DNA from: Elymus sibiricus
Lineage: Eukaryota > Streptophyta > Magnoliopsida > Poales > Poaceae
Direction of reading: 5' to 3'
DNA: 64,000 nt
Assembly: GCA_039707655.1 (NCBI GenBank)
Contig: CM077676.1
Location: 373,926,114 to 373,990,113, forward strand
The translations under genes were made by a program, and so were the position numbers. Each line of letters begins with the position of its first letter. Positions within the stretch are counted from its first letter, which is position 1. The notes under the pieces are model-generated. The model saw nothing but the letters and a program-made list of their open reading frames with translations, had not been told where the DNA came from and did no database searches. This document shows positions 12,120-23,386 of the stretch, one piece after another.

Positions 12120-14834
12120 AAAATCTCGTCCTCGAGATTTCCGGGCTTACCTCCCGGTGAAGGGGGCTTACCTGTGTGCGACTTGGATCCATCTTGTCTT
12201 CATTTGTTTGCTGACCTTTTATCTGCTTCTTTTGATGGCTCGGGTGCTGTCTTCTCAAACAGCTGTATTGAATCCTTCTCTTTCCTGTCAGGCAAACCCT
12301 TTGCGCTGGTAGTTTGTTGGCGGGGGTTGGTGGGTAGCTCCGGGTATCGACAAATAGTCTGGTTTCCATGGCCTGGGACTAGCTGCTTCGGGTTTTATTG
12401 CGATACTTCGTACCCTGATTGCCAAGGGCGAGACATTCTTTCTGGGTACTGGACTCACGTGCTCATATGGCCTGGAGTAGCTAGGGGCGGCTTTCTTTCT
12501 GCCTGGTCAGAATGCTCAATCTGGTTGTGGGTTCTATATGGATGCTTTCTTCCTGTCTCTTGCATTCTGACTTCGTTCTCAGAAGGTTCCCAGCTGAAAT
12601 GTCGGGCATGATCGCAAAGTAATCATAGACGGTAATCTCTGAGATGGCTCTACCCTATATAGCCTCTGTGGTCCTTGCTATGACCACTGAGCTGACATAG
12701 TATGGCTATTATTCCGTGCATTCTTCGGAGCATAACCTCTGATCTTGGCTGATGGCCCGTATTCACGCTGACATGTTGGCTGCATTGTTGTGGCCGTATA
12801 TGCAAGAGTCTGACAAGGATTGGCAATATCACCTTGTCTGTGGAGCTTTACTTCATTGACCGTCGCGGAGATTGTTTATTCAAGACTTCCTTGTTCTTGG
12901 GGGTTCCTTTTTGGGGAACTTGTCATGACCTACCATCATGGCTCCTTGGTCATATTCTAGCTTGCTGGGCTGGTACTCTCGGTACTCTCAACTTACTCTT
13001 GCATATCTCGTAGGGATTGCTGTGTTCATATCTTTCTTTGAAGTATGGGGCCGACGTTTCTCTTGAGCACAGTCATTCCCGTGTACGAGTGGCTCGCATG
13101 AACTGATCCACTGGACTGCATGCTCACAACATATGCAAAGGTAGAACAAATTCTTTCATACCCACTGAGTTCTAAGGTGGATGTGTGTCCAGACTGGTTC
13201 GTGCTTCTGACAAGATTGTTGCAGACACGATGACATGCTGAGGAAGGCTGAGTTCCTTATGCTCGAAGCTTCTGCCAAGGTAGCGTGCCGAAAAAGGCTG
13301 GGTATCGTGCCTCGAAAGCTTTCCTTCCTATCGCGGAAGGTCAGGTGCCTTATGCTGGAAGCTTTTCGCGATAGCTTGCTAAGGAAGATTGGGAGTCTTG
13401 CGTTAGAAGCTCCTTCTGATAGCTTACGGAGGAAGGCTGGGTTCCTTGTACCAAAAGCCTTGCACTATGATATGCAGTCGGACCTGTGGCCGGTTCTGGC
13501 TTCCTTCCGAAGTATCCGAAATTTACCCATAGTGGAGCCAAAACTTGGTGTAGGACATACCTTGCTTGAAGATATTCCATTGGTTATGCACACCGCTTGT
13601 CCTTCTGCTGGTCCGATCATTGTTGCTGTAGAGATTGCACAACTGATGCAGACTTCATGTTGACGATTAATTCAAAATACCATTTGTGTTCAAACCAAGT
13701 GTTGCCAGTAGTAAACAGTTGACGGATAATTCCATCCGGTTCAGCTGAGCTTCCAAGCATGTGAAATCCTCATTGATTCTGGGCAACCGTGAACTTATCC
13801 ATATTCATCGCAAACCCCGGAAATTTGTGTATATGCACTGATAAATTCCAAAATATGCTTTGAAATTTGTATCCACATACCCGAGTGTTGTTGTTGCTCT
13901 CGGCACTTTCACCTTCTTGTAATATGTCTTCGGTGGGTGATAGATGATTCTTGAGTCCATTGAGAAAAGACTCAGGGTTCACCCCACTGGCTAAAATAAT
14001 CCTTGTGTCCAGGACCGAATAGTTTGCTCTTGCTGTAATCTATTCTGCGGCAAACTCCCTTGACTATAGTCTGGCTTTGTCGGTTGCACTCAGATTCTGC
14101 TTCTGACCCGTTCTTCATTTTTGACAGATCCGGTGGTAATGTTCTGAATATCAGGCAATTGGCTTGACTTGACTGAATTTGGATTATTGGGTATTATCCA
14201 AGTTGTGTGTTGGTCTTCTTGACAGCTCTTGCAGATGGATCCAGTCGAAGCAAGAGAACGAAAACGAGAGAAGAAGCAAGAACCGCGAAAAAAAACCAAA
14301 AAGCAAATAAAGCTCAAATTTTGCGGACCTTACGCATGTGGCCGAAGATTCACTAGTATAACTATTATAGCGCACTCGATGTACCTCTAAGGATTTAGAA
14401 GCAAAACCACACAATGCTCCTGGTAGCAATTGGTGTCAAGCTCCTACTACTTCCTTAGGGAACATCAAACTCGACGCACGACCATAGCCAAAGTGGCTTA
14501 GTCAACGATCCTAGGGTTGCCGGGGAAAAGATGGAATTTATAAGCGTTTCCCGAAGGAAACTGGATTTGAGAAGAGAAAGGCCATGGCTAGCAAGCAAGG
14601 TGGGGATATCTGGTTTACCTAGGGGTTCAGGGCTCACGAGTCATTGCCTGGTACGGACATTTCACACCGAAGGCAAAGGCCACGAGAGTTGGGGTCTAAT
14701 GGAGCCAAAACCTATGGGGTTGCCTTATGATCAATAGTAGCCGTGCTAATCTGGCAAAGATGGCTGAAATCCATCTGGGCTTTCTACTGATCAAGAGGCA
14801 ATGAAATCTGGCTAGGGTAACCTACAGTCAGCCT
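12120..14834 (-). other. Non-coding interior of the LARD-like element
   Basis: Short ORFs only, with none resembling retroelement proteins on either strand. The part next to the polypurine tract contains AAATCTCGTCCTCGAGATTT (12119-12139 region), a near-perfect inverted repeat. A degenerate tandem repeat lies at about 13232-13480. Confidence 0.6.
13232..13480 (+). repeat. Degenerate tandem repeat, about 57-bp period
   Basis: About four diverged units each contain GGAAGGCTGGGTTCCTT-like and CTTATGCTCGAAGCTTCT-like segments (starts near 13240, 13300, 13340, 13390 and 13430). In one plus frame this reads as repeating RKxGFLxLEA-like peptides, which probably only mirrors the DNA repeat. It lies inside the LARD-like interior. 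Confidence 0.65.
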
Positions 14835-14847
14835 GGCTCTGATACCA
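14835..14847 (-). promoter_or_regulatory. Primer-binding site (initiator tRNA-Met type)
   Basis: The minus strand reads TGGTATCAGAGCC, the complement of the 3' end of plant initiator tRNA-Met, five bases inside the right LTR. This is the usual site where minus-strand DNA synthesis starts. Confidence 0.85.
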
Positions 14848-14852
14848 TCCGT

Positions 14853-17752
14853 TGTGGCGCCCCTCCTGAATACCACTGTAGTCAGATGGTCACCGCACAT
14901 ACCAGCCCAGGATATCACTCTGGCATGCGATTTTACAACAAGTATCAGGAACACAGACATTCCTATTAATGGATATAAGTCTTACATGGGATATAATACA
15001 AGGGTGATGGCAGCGGAAAAGTCTATCTAAGGCAGCATGGTCCTGGTGCGGCTCCAATCCACAGGGATCTGACTGGGTTACTCTTCTAGCCCGCGAACAC
15101 TCCGGCTCCTCGCTAGCGAACGTCGGATCCTTAGGTGAACCTGGCCACATTGAAGGACGCTGAGTACTTTTGAATGTACTCGCAAGCAAACCAAACCAAC
15201 ATGTACACCAAGCAATGCAATCCATGGCATTCAAGCATGCACTTGTTATCTTAACAGTATTAACTATCATGTCATGGCAAAATTATCTAGCAAGATTAGT
15301 CATCTAGCAGCATTAATTATCAGGTTATAGCGGGATTATCTAGCATGATAACTATTGGAGTAGATACAGTAAGGTAAAACATATCAAGCATAATTCATGG
15401 AAACCTGGTGGCGCCTCGGCTGAAAGTACGCTTACCAGAGTAGAAAGCGCATTCCAGGCTGAAGCGTTTTCTAGAGAAGAAAGCGCATTAAGACTGGATA
15501 CGTTTTCAAAAGAGGAAAGCACCATATGAGGTTTGCGTGTCCACTTATCCACGCTGGACAGCCGCCTCTCGCCGACAGGTGGGGTCGGGGCCCACCTGTC
15601 GGGTCCCTCTCTCTCTTCCCTCCCCTTCTTCTTCCTCCTCCTCTGCTCTGCCCCGACGCCGCAACAGGGATCCGGCTCCGGTGGCCGGCGACTCTCTGGT
15701 GGGCCTCGAGGGCAGGCGACGGCGCGCATGGATTCGCCGGAGAGGGCCGCCTCCAGGGGTAGGTGGCTCGGGCCAGGGGAAAGGCTGGCGGCGAGGAGGC
15801 GTCCATGGCTGGGCACGACGGTCCCGCTGCGGGGGAGGGGTTCCGGTGGGTGACGGGGCTCGGCGAGGGCACGTGAGGGCTCGTCGTCGTGCGGTGCTTC
15901 CAGTGGAGGGTTCGGTCGGGGCGGGGAGTGGCTGGAGGTGGAGATTGGCTGACGGCCATGGGCGGCGGCTCGCCGGAAAGTGGGGCGCTCCGGCGAGGAT
16001 TTCGGTCGGGCGCGGGCACGGGGTGGACTAGAGGAGAGAAGGAAGGAGGCTGGTGAGCTCGGGGATGGCCGGGGAGGCTCCAGGTAGCGGCTTATATAGC
16101 CGTCCGAGGCGGCTTCTCGGCGACCACCGAGGCTTCGGGAGTTCGCTGCCTGGCGGCATCCCGGCGAGGTGGCGCGCGAAGAGTGGTGCCGACCTGACGT
16201 TCACAGAGGGAGGGGACGACTCGAGGAGGAAGATGCCAACGGGACAGAGGAAGACGACGACGGTCACGAGTGAGCAGTGACTCGTCGGCGCTCGCCGTGG
16301 CGTGAGGAGAAAGAAATAGGAGAGGGGAAGGGGCTGGAGAGGGGCACGTGGACGTCGCGAACCCACTAGACACGCCGGGACACGCCGGGGCTGGCCGGAG
16401 TGAGCTGCACAACGAGAACAGTGCCGCAGAGCACCGTTTCTGCCTGCTGTCCACGAGGTCACCACGTGCACTACAAGCTCTGGCACTCTCCTGCCTGTCC
16501 AACCTTGTCAAACAGCTCCCTCACTGCTCAAATAGATGATAGATGTGGCTGGGATCATCTAGATAGCTCTCAGGTGAGTGGTACTAGCTGAAATAGGTTC
16601 TGACAGCAAAATTGGCTAGAATTTTCTGGAGAAATGGATGGAGAAATGGAGTTGAATCTTTGTCACAGTGCAATGGGGTAGGAAGGACTAGATGCTTGCC
16701 AAATTTGAGGTCATATGGACAAGTTTTGCATACACTTCCTTTGTAATGCAAATTCTGGTCCAGAAACTTGACCTTGAAGCTGCACTCATATGGCTTGGTG
16801 GAATGAGCTAAATTTTGGTGGAGGGGAGTTATTTGGGTGTATGGAGATACTGGAAAAATTTCAGCTCATTTGGAAATTCCAAAGTGGTACTTCCTTCACA
16901 GAGCTTGAATCTGGACAGAAACTAGATGGAATTTTTGGGAGAAATTTGCTAGATAAAATGATGTGAATTTTTGCATACTCACATCATATAGGGAATTTGA
17001 GGTCCTGGATTAATTTCAAGATTTTTTAAGCAATATAAAATATAGTTACTTCACAACCTCAAAATAAATCCAGAAACAAGAACTGGAAGATGCTCTCAAA
17101 ATTTGATCTTTGGAACTTGGGTTCTTGATGGAAATGGTGAAGATATGGATAGGATAAGCTCCACAAATTATTTGGGATTTTTCCTGGCAGCCTAAATGGT
17201 AGTTCCTTTGGAAAGTGCCCAAAATGCAATATTGGCTTTAAATAGGAAAAGGCAATTTCCCTTATTTAATTATGGCCAATATTTTTATTGAAGCTCAATA
17301 TGATCACAAAGAATATCTCCACAAGTTTTCATGAACTTTGGAGATGGATAGATATTCCTTTAAACAGCAGAAAAAGGAATTAATTTTAAATGAAAAATAT
17401 TGCAAAGGACCTGGCAATATTTTTGCATATCCAGAGTTTATAGATGTGGGATGACCACTGGGAAAAGTTTGGGAGGCAACAGATCAAAGGAAATTGGGGT
17501 TCCTTTGTAACGGAAGGAATTAGGGTTTCCCTTCCGGTAGACCGGAGAGTAGGGTTTTGGTGGCAGAATCCTGAGAAGATATCTTGGGTGGCAAGGTTGG
17601 TCTGGAGAGAATCTCTGGTTGGATAGGGAAGGCAAGGCTAAATGACCATCTTCATATACCCAAAGGCAAGAGAAAATCCGACAACATCGAAGAAAAAGAC
17701 GGGAGTCAAATGCCGCAAAGGAAAAAAAAGGAGCGAAAACCAGGGTGTCACA
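14853..17752 (-). repeat. 5' LTR (right copy) of the LARD-like element
   Basis: This copy is 2900 bp and matches the left copy outside two large indels. It lacks the 1.25 kb found at 9155-10406 (junction near 15398). It retains about 660 bp (about 16760-17420) that is missing on the left. The reconstructed full LTR would be about 4.1 kb. It starts TGTGGCGCC and ends GGGTGTCACA on the plus strand. Confidence 0.88.
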
Positions 17753-17859
17753 AGATGGAGGTAATAGGACACAGAGAACTTCATTGGAAAATGGTTTCAT
17801 TCCTTCTTTAGGACGCTGGACCAATTCCGTGCATTGTTCGGGCATTTTTGGCATCCAAC

Positions 17860-18151
17860 CATAGTTTAAAAATCGAACCGGTGAGGCTGTCAGTTCAGTT
17901 TTTTACTGATCAAACCGTAGGTTCATTGGTTCATTTGCAACAACAAAACATATTATTTAAGGGTTTTTTCAAACTTTTAACCAATGAATACTCATAATAT
18001 TGGATGTAAACCATTAATAAATCACAAAGTGTTATTATTAGCCTAGTTGGTTATTGGGCATATAGCATGCCTTGCCTCAAAAAACCGGGTAAGGCGTCGG
18101 TTCCCGATTTTCCGGTGGGACCGCCAGTCCGGTCTCGTTTTTGAAACTATG
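17860..18151. mobile_element. hAT-type MITE with perfect 8-bp target duplication
   Basis: The 292-bp element starts CATAGTTTAAAAATCGAACC and ends TCTCGTTTTTGAAACTATG. These are imperfect inverted repeats, CATAGTTTaAAAAtCGA versus CATAGTTTcAAAAaCGA. The duplicated target CATCCAAC flanks it at 17852-17859 and 18152-18159. Eight-bp duplications are typical of hAT transposases. No ORF is present, so it is non-autonomous. Confidence 0.88.
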
Positions 18152-18159
18152 CATCCAAC

Positions 18160-18799
18160 ACGGACACCCATACTGGATCGAACATAGCCAGACATTTGAA
18201 ATGGTCCTAAATTGGAGTGGCGGAGTAGGGGAGTCTTGACATTTGTCACGTCAGACTCCTGCAACCCGGATGCACTCCAAAACACCTCCAAACCCTATGA
18301 TTTTTCATACTCTGCCCTACTCTCTTTCTGCACCCAACCTGATGGGTCGCGAATTCCACTTTCGACGCCACTACTCCTGCGCTCTCCGCCACCACAATGG
18401 ATCTATCCGACCCGACAAACCCGACCATCAACATCTTGGTCATCCTGCCGGATCCGGAGCCCGCGCTAGTTGCCTCCGCGTCAAACTCGGACTCCATCAA
18501 ACGCCAAGACCGGCGTGTGAGGTCGGTGCGGCCGGACAAGCTCCTCCTCCCACAAAGACACATCATGCTGGTGGCGCCCAGGCACGCGCTACCCTAGCCC
18601 GTCCAGTACGTGTCGCCATACTACTACACGGCCTCTCGACGGCCATATAGCAGTCTGGATCCTCCATCACCTTCGGTAGATCTTCACCATTAACCATCGA
18701 CCTCAATAGTGACTAGACCTTCACCAAGTCGAGCGGTTCATCCGTTCACGGACACTGTTGGAGGAGCCCTTGTCCGCGAGCACCGAACATTGTTTGACG
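18160..18799. other. Harbinger-related non-coding DNA
   Basis: This lies between the hAT MITE and the recognisable Harbinger ORF1 remains. CCAAC and GGACACCC motifs, with AAATGG and ACTCCTGC stretches, resemble the leader of non-autonomous Harbinger copies in Triticeae. No supported ORF is present. The MITE apparently inserted into this older element. Confidence 0.4.
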
Positions 18800-19830
18800 G
18801 GATGCCTCCCCACCCCCAGGCTCAACGGTGGTCGAGGAGGTGATGATGAGTATCATCAATAGCGATGGTGGAGGAGAAGCGGAGTGGTGGAAGATGAATA
18901 CTCGTGTGTGCAACAATCATCGGTGCTCGATGTGGAATCCAGGAAAAGGAGGGGAGCCGCTACTCCAACATGAAAGACAAATTGTTGTGCTTGGCATGGT
19001 TGGGCACAAGTGTTGACCTGTTTGCGGTACAGAGCAAAGGGGGCGACATTTTCGATGAGGGTACATGAGTTCTTTCACGAGAACAATCATTATGAGTATA
19101 TAGTAAGGAAAAGATTGATGATTAGAGTGAGAGCTCACTAAGAAATCAATGGGCGCCATTTAATAGCTCATCAACAAGTTTTGTGGTGCATATGCGCAAA
19201 TGCAAAACCAGATACCAAGTGGCGTGGGACTCAACGAGCTCGTATTTGCTTCATGTTGCTCTATGTTTTGATCATGTGATTGTTTTGCTCTAAGTGTTGA
19301 TCATGTGATTGTTTTGCCTTGCTAGCACGGCCTCGCGGCGGCGTTGTACGCCAAAGAATGAGGGAAAACCATTCGCGATGCATCATTGTTGGATCAAGTT
19401 GAATGGCCCAACCAAATGGAGTGACATAGCCTATTTACTCTAGACCGCCAACAGCAAAGCAGATGAAGCTAGTGAAACAGGCAATGGAATTGGAGGAAGG
19501 ATTGCACCGGGCACTCGTGTGTTGAGGTTGAGGGGGGGGAGAAATGGGAGGACGACAAGTAGAAGTGCAATGGGGCAACGACCAAGATGACGGAGAAGTG
19601 GGAGAAGATCATGGCAGAAAAGGAGGAGGCAAGTGTCAAGCGCAATTACCTTAAGGAGGAAAAATAAGGAGAGGAGGTTCAAAGCATTCATGGAGATGCG
19701 AACAAAGAAAACGAGCCTCGTGGAGAAGAAGGTTGCGATCAAGGGAATGTGTGAGGAGTCGAAGGTCTTGTATGCGAAGGCGGACGACTTGGATCCCTAT
19801 GTGGATTACTATGTTCACCAAATGTGAAGC
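18800..19830 (+). pseudogene. Harbinger ORF1 (Myb/SANT-like DNA-binding partner), decayed
   Basis: PIF/Harbinger elements encode a second protein with a Myb/SANT-type domain that works with the transposase. Pieces are readable across several frames: SNMKDKLLCLAWLG (about 18970), a VHEFFHENNHYEY-like block (about 19060), WAPFNSSSTSFVVHMRKC (about 19150), AMHHCWIKLNG-like QPKWSDIAYLL (about 19375-19440) and the coiled tail MTEKWEKIMAEKEEASVKRN (about 19585). Stops and frameshifts between the blocks show it is not functional. Assignment rests on remembered family patterns. Confidence 0.65.
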
Positions 19831-20279
19831 GACACATTTTCATGCTATGCGAGAAAAGAAGGGCAACAATGATTCTTCGGTTCGGTCATTCTATACTTTT
19901 GCTTGTTTGATAGATGCACATTATGAAACTTATTAAACATCCAACGCATTTGATTTTGATTGCATTCAGTTATATGTATGTATCGTCAAATTGCTATTGA
20001 ATGCTGAACATCAAGGAAGATTGTCTTTTTTGGGAAAAACATTTGATCTATTCATCAAACATCATGACAGTACAAAGAACACTAGAAGTAAGAAAAATTA
20101 CATCCTGATCCATAGACTACCTAGCGACGACTTAGTGGAAGGAAAGAGGGGTGCCAGACTAGTAGGGGATTTTTAAGGAATAGCCTTGGCCATTTGGTGG
20201 GCTGTTCTCAAACATGGTTGGACGTGTCCATCGACATCTGAGGACGTCCGCTTGATGAATGCTCTTGGAGATGGTCTTG
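19831..20279. other. Tail of the decayed Harbinger copy
   Basis: No ORF is supported. AGGACGTCCGCTTGATGAAT followed by GCTCTTGG near 20240-20280 looks like a degraded Harbinger terminus directly abutting the next element. Confidence 0.4.
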
Positions 20280-23200
20280 GAGCATCTACAACCTTACCGG
20301 GCAAAAGTGAGACCCTAAACGTCTATGGACGCGCGCGAACGTGTCTGTGAACAGTGATTGGTCTCCCCACAAATAGTTGTGTCCTCAACAATCTCCCTCA
20401 TGACAAATCCCCAAATCCATACAATGTCATGCAATGTTAAAAATAACACACGTAGTTCATCCAGATCAACACACACATAGCAAAGGGGAGTTCATACATG
20501 TCGCCAGACTACCAAAAATTGGCATCTTCTACTAACTATGAATTATATGTCTATGGAGTAAGTTCACAAACGGATGCCCTTTCCCTTGTTGTCTTCATCG
20601 CGAAAGTAGCAGTCGAAGACGCAATATGGATCGAGCCGAAGCTGTTTGATCCATCACCAGCCTCCTCCTCCTCCTCTTTGGGGGGGCAACCCGATGAGGG
20701 CACAAACCATCCGGGTTTGCTCCTTTGCGAGGGCACGCACCTTCCTAGCTTGTCGCTTTGCGAGGATGCATGCACGGAGGGCATCCTCGATCGATGCGGT
20801 GTGCGACTCGACCTTCACGGCCTCCCTTACCCTCTCCCTTGCACGACGGGCATGCCGGTCCTCGGCGCATCCGTGGTCGTGCCGTCTGGTGGCGTTGACC
20901 TTGGACTTGGAGCCTAGCTTCACGGGGATGAGGCTCCACCTCAGATGGTCACAAGCCTTGAGTCGTCGGCGCCGTTGGATCCAAGCGCCACTTGTGCGGA
21001 TGCAATGGATTCCCAGTGAAGCGACTCTGACTGCGGACATGGGGTTTTCTCCTGGGATAGGCGAACTCCTCCTCATCCCTATTGGACTCGGAGTTGCCGG
21101 ACTCAGATCCACCGCCGTCATGCCGGAGAAGGTCGAAGATCGTCGGAGAGGAGCTTGAGGGCAAAGCGGAGCGGACTGAAAGTGGAGTGAAGTGGTCATG
21201 GTTTTGTCCGAAATGCGGATAGAGACACATATTTGTGGGGTCGGGATGGGCCAGCATGACCGGATCCGACACGAGGAATGCGTCTGGACGTTTTCATATC
21301 CACCTCGCATATGAGCTGATATAGGGGTGCCGATTGCCGAACAACCCAAAAATATAGTGCGAGATGTCCGGTTGGATGTCAATTTTGTGACCGGCCGTGT
21401 TAACTCCGCCGGCGATTGTGCAGGGCAGCGTCGAAGGCGGAGTGGGACTTGCTGTACAGCCAGGCACAAGCGGAGGATAGGCTAGCCACGCTCCCGCTCC
21501 CGCCGCAGGCCGCTCCGGCCTCGGCGGCCACCAGATCCGGCCTTTATGGCGCCCTCCTCGCCGCGCGCTGCTTGCCGGGGTCCGGGCCCCGCCTCTCGGC
21601 ACCTCTCGCCATCCGCTCAAGGTTGCTCTCGGTCTAGGGGTCCTTCGTCGCCCTCCTCTCCAGTCTCTGCGGCTACCACGCTGGCGGCATCAGAGCCGGC
21701 CTCCACGCCGCGTTTCCTGCTGCGCGGTGAGCCTTCCCGATGCGGACCTCCCCTCGGAATGCCAGATCTCGACGACCCCCTCCTCTGCGGGCAGGCGCGC
21801 CTTAGATCCATTGTTGTTCTCCCTTCCCCCCCCCAGTCAACCTTACCTCTTCGGGCCAGACCGGGGCGGATGGGGAAGGCTGGACAGAGGTCCAGTCCCG
21901 GAAGAACAGGAGATCCGGCTCGTGCTCGTCGGTCCGAATGCCGATCTGCTCGGCTCCTCGCTCGGACCGGCGCAGTACGTTGAATGCTGGGAAGGGCCGC
22001 GAGGCCTTCTTAAGCAAATTCAAGGGCCAATGCTTCTGGTGCCTCAACAAATGCCACCGTCGTGCCGACTGCCGCGAGCCCCTCCGCTGCATCATCTGCG
22101 AGCGCCTCGGTCACTTCGGCAAGGAGTGCCCGCAGAATCCTCGGAACAAAGGTCCGGGGGGGCCTGCCTGTGCTAGGCTTGGGCCGGCGCCGCCCAGGCA
22201 GCCGGTGCGGGATCGGCTGGTCTTCCCTCCAGCCCTGATGGACCGCTTCCTCCACACCGACCCGTCCAGGTGCCCGCGCGTCAGCAACAAGGTGGTGGTC
22301 TCCTCTCCGGCGCTGGAGCATGAGGAGTTCATCCTTCGCCAGCACGCGGTCACCCTCACCGCCGCCGACCGCACCCACTCCACCAACCCCTTGGCGGTGG
22401 GGAAGGCCATCCACGAGCAGCTCAGTACTCCCCCTCATCTGCTCCGCGTCACCACCCACCACCCGGAGTCTTTCCTCGTCCACTTCGACCTCCCCGCGCA
22501 CCGGGATGCTGCCGTGCGCCGCGGCACGCTCAAGGTTGACGGCGGCAAGTTCTTCGTCCGGGCCTGGCATGAGGATGACCACGCGGCGATCCTGAAGTAC
22601 TCTCTGCATGTGCGCGTCATCATTGAAGATCTTCCGATGCAGTTTTGGTCCCTGGCGGGGGCCGAGGAGGCTCTGGGGGATTTCGGGCGCGTCGACCGCC
22701 TGGACTCCCGTACCCTTGAGCGGGGTCACACCAAGACCTTCGCCTGCTGGCTCTGGGTCTGGGATGTGGCGCACATTCCGACGAAGCGCGCTCTCTGGGT
22801 GCTCAAGCGCGGGGCCGGCCGCGTCGACGAAGTGCTTGGCTTCGCCCCCCCGGACCGCCGCGTCCCCCCATCGCCGGGGGTCCGGCGCTACGATCTGCTG
22901 GTCCACGTCGACTTGGTGGAAGACTGGACTCCGCTTTCGCCGCGCTCGTCGCACTCCGGGCAGAGCGGCCTCCCCTCCTCCGACGAAGAAGACGATCGCC
23001 CTCTTCCGCGCATTTACCCGGGCACCTCGGAAGCCCATGTGGAGGACAGGCAGGGCCGGGAACGCCGCGCGGGCCGCTCCATGGGCGTCGGCTGCGGCGG
23101 CCCCATCCTCGGCGCCGGCAGGCGCGACCACGACGAGGGAGGCAGCGGCGGCAACCAGGGCAGGTCTTGGAGGGATCGCCTGCTCGGCCGCAGCTGCCAC

Positions 23201-23381
23201 GCCAAGGGAAGCGAAGCCGATGTGATCGAGGACGCGCAGCGGCAGCGCAACAGGACCCCCACTGGGCGTCGCCATGGCGCTAATGGTCGTGGTAGCTCCT
23301 CGGCAGGGAGCCACGCTCCGCCGCCCGTGATCCGAGCCTCCCCGCCACTTCCTCTACGTCAAGCTGCCACCGAGTCTGCCA

Positions 23382-23386
23382 CCCTG
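23382..23386. repeat. Left target duplication (CCCTG) of the Copia element
   Basis: CCCTG occurs immediately left of the element and again at 32423-32427 immediately right of it. It is an exact 5-bp duplication, as made by a Copia integrase. Confidence 0.95.

Larger units (their letters stand above)
8609..17752 (-). mobile_element. Large non-autonomous LTR retrotransposon (LARD-like)
   Basis: The two long direct repeats (8609-12102 and 14853-17752) have termini TGTGACACCC...GGCGCCACA on the minus strand. The element runs right to left: a tRNA-iMet-type primer site lies next to the right LTR and a purine-rich tract next to the left LTR. The 2750-bp interior (12103-14852) encodes no gag, protease, RT, RNase H or integrase that I can recognise, so it depends on proteins supplied in trans. 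The flanking 5-bp duplication is GGATG (8604-8608) versus AGATG (17753-17757), with one transition. The family was not identified. Confidence 0.88.
8396..17761. mobile_element. Stowaway MITE split by an LTR retrotransposon
   Basis: The left part is 8396-8608, starting CTGTCTCCGTCTAGGTTTAT after TA at 8394-8395. Its right arm begins within TAGTAAAATAGGATG (ending 8608) and resumes after the LTR element as AGATGGAGG (17753-17761), followed by TA at 17762-17763. Removing 8609-17752 plus one copy of the 5-bp duplication leaves a MITE of about 217 bp. Its ends match the common Triticeae form CTCCCTCCGTCTAGGTTTA. This shows that the LTR element landed in the MITE's terminal repeat. Confidence 0.8.

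Noticed and set aside
14835..14847. Part of a tRNA-Met gene
   Set aside because: Only the 3' acceptor complement is present, five bases from an LTR end. No cloverleaf can be drawn, so it is a primer site.
22010..23314. 434-aa minus-strand ORF
   Set aside because: It is the complement of LINE ORF1 in high-GC DNA. The plus strand has clear zinc knuckles, the minus has no family match.
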